Source: Planctomycetota bacterium (GTDB lineage Bacteria > Planctomycetota > UBA1135 > GCA-002686595). Taken from it: DNA of 36,802 nucleotides. Numbering within the stretch: the first letter of the stretch is position 1; every line of letters starts with the position of its first letter. The translations under genes and the position numbers were made by a program. The stretch is taken from NCBI GenBank assembly GCA_026692705.1, contig JAPLOE010000122.1, forward strand, positions 1 to 36,802, read 5' to 3'. Below the pieces are notes generated by a model. The model did no database searches. It was not told where the DNA came from and saw nothing but the letters and a program-made list of their open reading frames with translations. Shown piece after piece: positions 36,194 through 36,802 of the stretch.

Positions 36194-36802
36194 TGGGGCG
36201 GGCGCAGCTTGAGCCAGCCGCTCACGAGCAGGCCGGCGAACCACGTGTAGATCACGAGCGCGAGGTAGGCGACGCCGACGATCCCGAGCACGAGCGGCGG
36301 GACACCGATCGACTGGCCGCCGTAGCTGAGTGCGATGAACAGGGCCCAGACCGTGATCGCGCCGCCGGGGATGCGGCCGACGACCAGCGACCAGTAGTAC
36401 ATCGGCAGGTAGATGATGCGGCTGCACTTGTCCGCCTCGAGGTACAGCTCGCGCAGGTGCTCGTCGTCCGGATCGAGCCGCAGCGCCTCGAGCGCCACGC
36501 GCCGCGCCGCGAACGGGCGACCGGTGCGCAGCAGGCGGGCGCTCTCGGCGGCGTGCGAGATCGAGTCCTCGGGCGCGATGCGCAGGCCCTGGCGCGAGTG
36601 GTGCTTCGCGATGCGCTGCTCGCTGCGTTCGCTGGAGACGAGCGTGAGCAGCTGATGGGCCGACTCGCTCTCGGGGTCGAGCTCGAGCGACTTGCGCAGC
36701 AAGCGACTGGCCTTCTCGAGGTGGCCGGTCTTCATCAGGATGCGCGCATAGATCTCGTAGGCGAAGGCATCCTGCGGGTCGAGGCGCAGCGCCTCGAGCG
36801 CC
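36190..36802 (-). CDS. TPR protein with C-terminal membrane segments (5' end outside window)
   Basis: The frame is open to the window edge (visible start EALRLDPQDAFAYEIYARIL), so the N-terminus is missing; an internal ATG at 36735 is not the true start. The visible part contains TPR units around LRLDPQDAFAYEIYARIL, ASRLLRKSLELDPESESA and ALEALRLDPDDEHLRELYLE. Two or three hydrophobic segments follow (YLPMYYWSLVVGRIPGG, VWALFIALSYGG, LVLGIVGVAYLALVIYTWFA), then a short tail ending LRPPQ. The TPR part should face the cytoplasm. The stop overlaps the start of the AAA ATPase gene by 4 bp, so the two are translationally coupled and may form a membrane-tethered TPR-AAA complex (inference). Confidence 0.85.
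   Translation of the reverse strand, partial: ALEALRLDPQDAFAYEIYARILMKTGHLEKASRLLRKSLELDPESESAHQLLTLVSSERSEQRIAKHHSRQGLRIAPEDSISHAAESARLLRTGRPFAARRVALEALRLDPDDEHLRELYLEADKCSRIIYLPMYYWSLVVGRIPGGAITVWALFIALSYGGQSIGVPPLVLGIVGVAYLALVIYTWFAGLLVSGWLKLRPPQ

Overview
The window is GC-rich chromosomal DNA that looks planctomycete (phylum Planctomycetota; inferred from content, not from a marker gene). Supporting signs are an ECF sigma factor of the SxRW / RGRFRSFL type, a Ser/Thr kinase with an N-terminal CxxC...CxxC ribbon, many long secreted beta-propeller proteins with a Cys-containing C-terminal domain, an 'N-x-N-G-V-x-D-x-C-D' motif, a TPR-tailed alkaline-phosphatase-superfamily enzyme and almost no Shine-Dalgarno sequences. 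I see no rRNA, tRNA, CRISPR array, IS element or phage gene. Most long open frames opposite to, or out of frame with, the genes below are GC-skew shadows.

Layout. (1) 1-2.1 kb, plus strand: the 3' part of a sulfatase-like/TPR protein and a small membrane protein. (2) 2.1-10.1 kb, minus strand, read from right to left: a lipoprotein, a 7-repeat FG-GAP secreted protein, an ECF sigma factor, a 7-repeat TolB/WD40-type secreted propeller and a three-TM Ser/Thr kinase. (3) 10.2-13.1 kb, plus: a queuosine-precursor transporter (YhhQ type) and a TMTC-like GT-C/TPR membrane protein. (4) 13.2-18.1 kb, minus: a DUF4382/DUF5666-like lipoprotein followed by a 1074-residue lectin/sugar-dehydrogenase-like secreted protein. 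(5) 18.3-25.0 kb, plus: a MerR-type regulator, a VWA protein, glycerol kinase and a methyl-accepting chemoreceptor. (6) 25.0-27.5 kb, minus: a membrane/SRPBCC protein and a PhoX-like (DUF839) secreted protein. (7) 27.9-31.5 kb: a type IV pilin-like protein (+), a YbjN-like protein (-), then an ApbE-DUF2271 fusion overlapping a PepSY-type membrane protein (+). (8) 31.6-36.8 kb, minus: a TPR membrane protein and a TPR-AAA ATPase (4-bp overlap), then a second chemoreceptor.

Themes. Three secreted proteins with different propeller heads (4399-6126, 7179-8942, 13170-16394) end in the same roughly 140-residue domain with four aligned cysteines, which is a good candidate for a common surface-attachment or sorting module. 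Two of them flank the ECF sigma gene, and the Ser/Thr kinase closes that run, suggesting one envelope-signalling locus. The two chemoreceptors each carry three tandem repeats of exactly 91 residues (13 heptads), a poly-HAMP-like array. Strong hairpins, mostly without U-tracts, lie at most gene ends, and C6-C8 runs sit just before several start codons where a Shine-Dalgarno would be expected.
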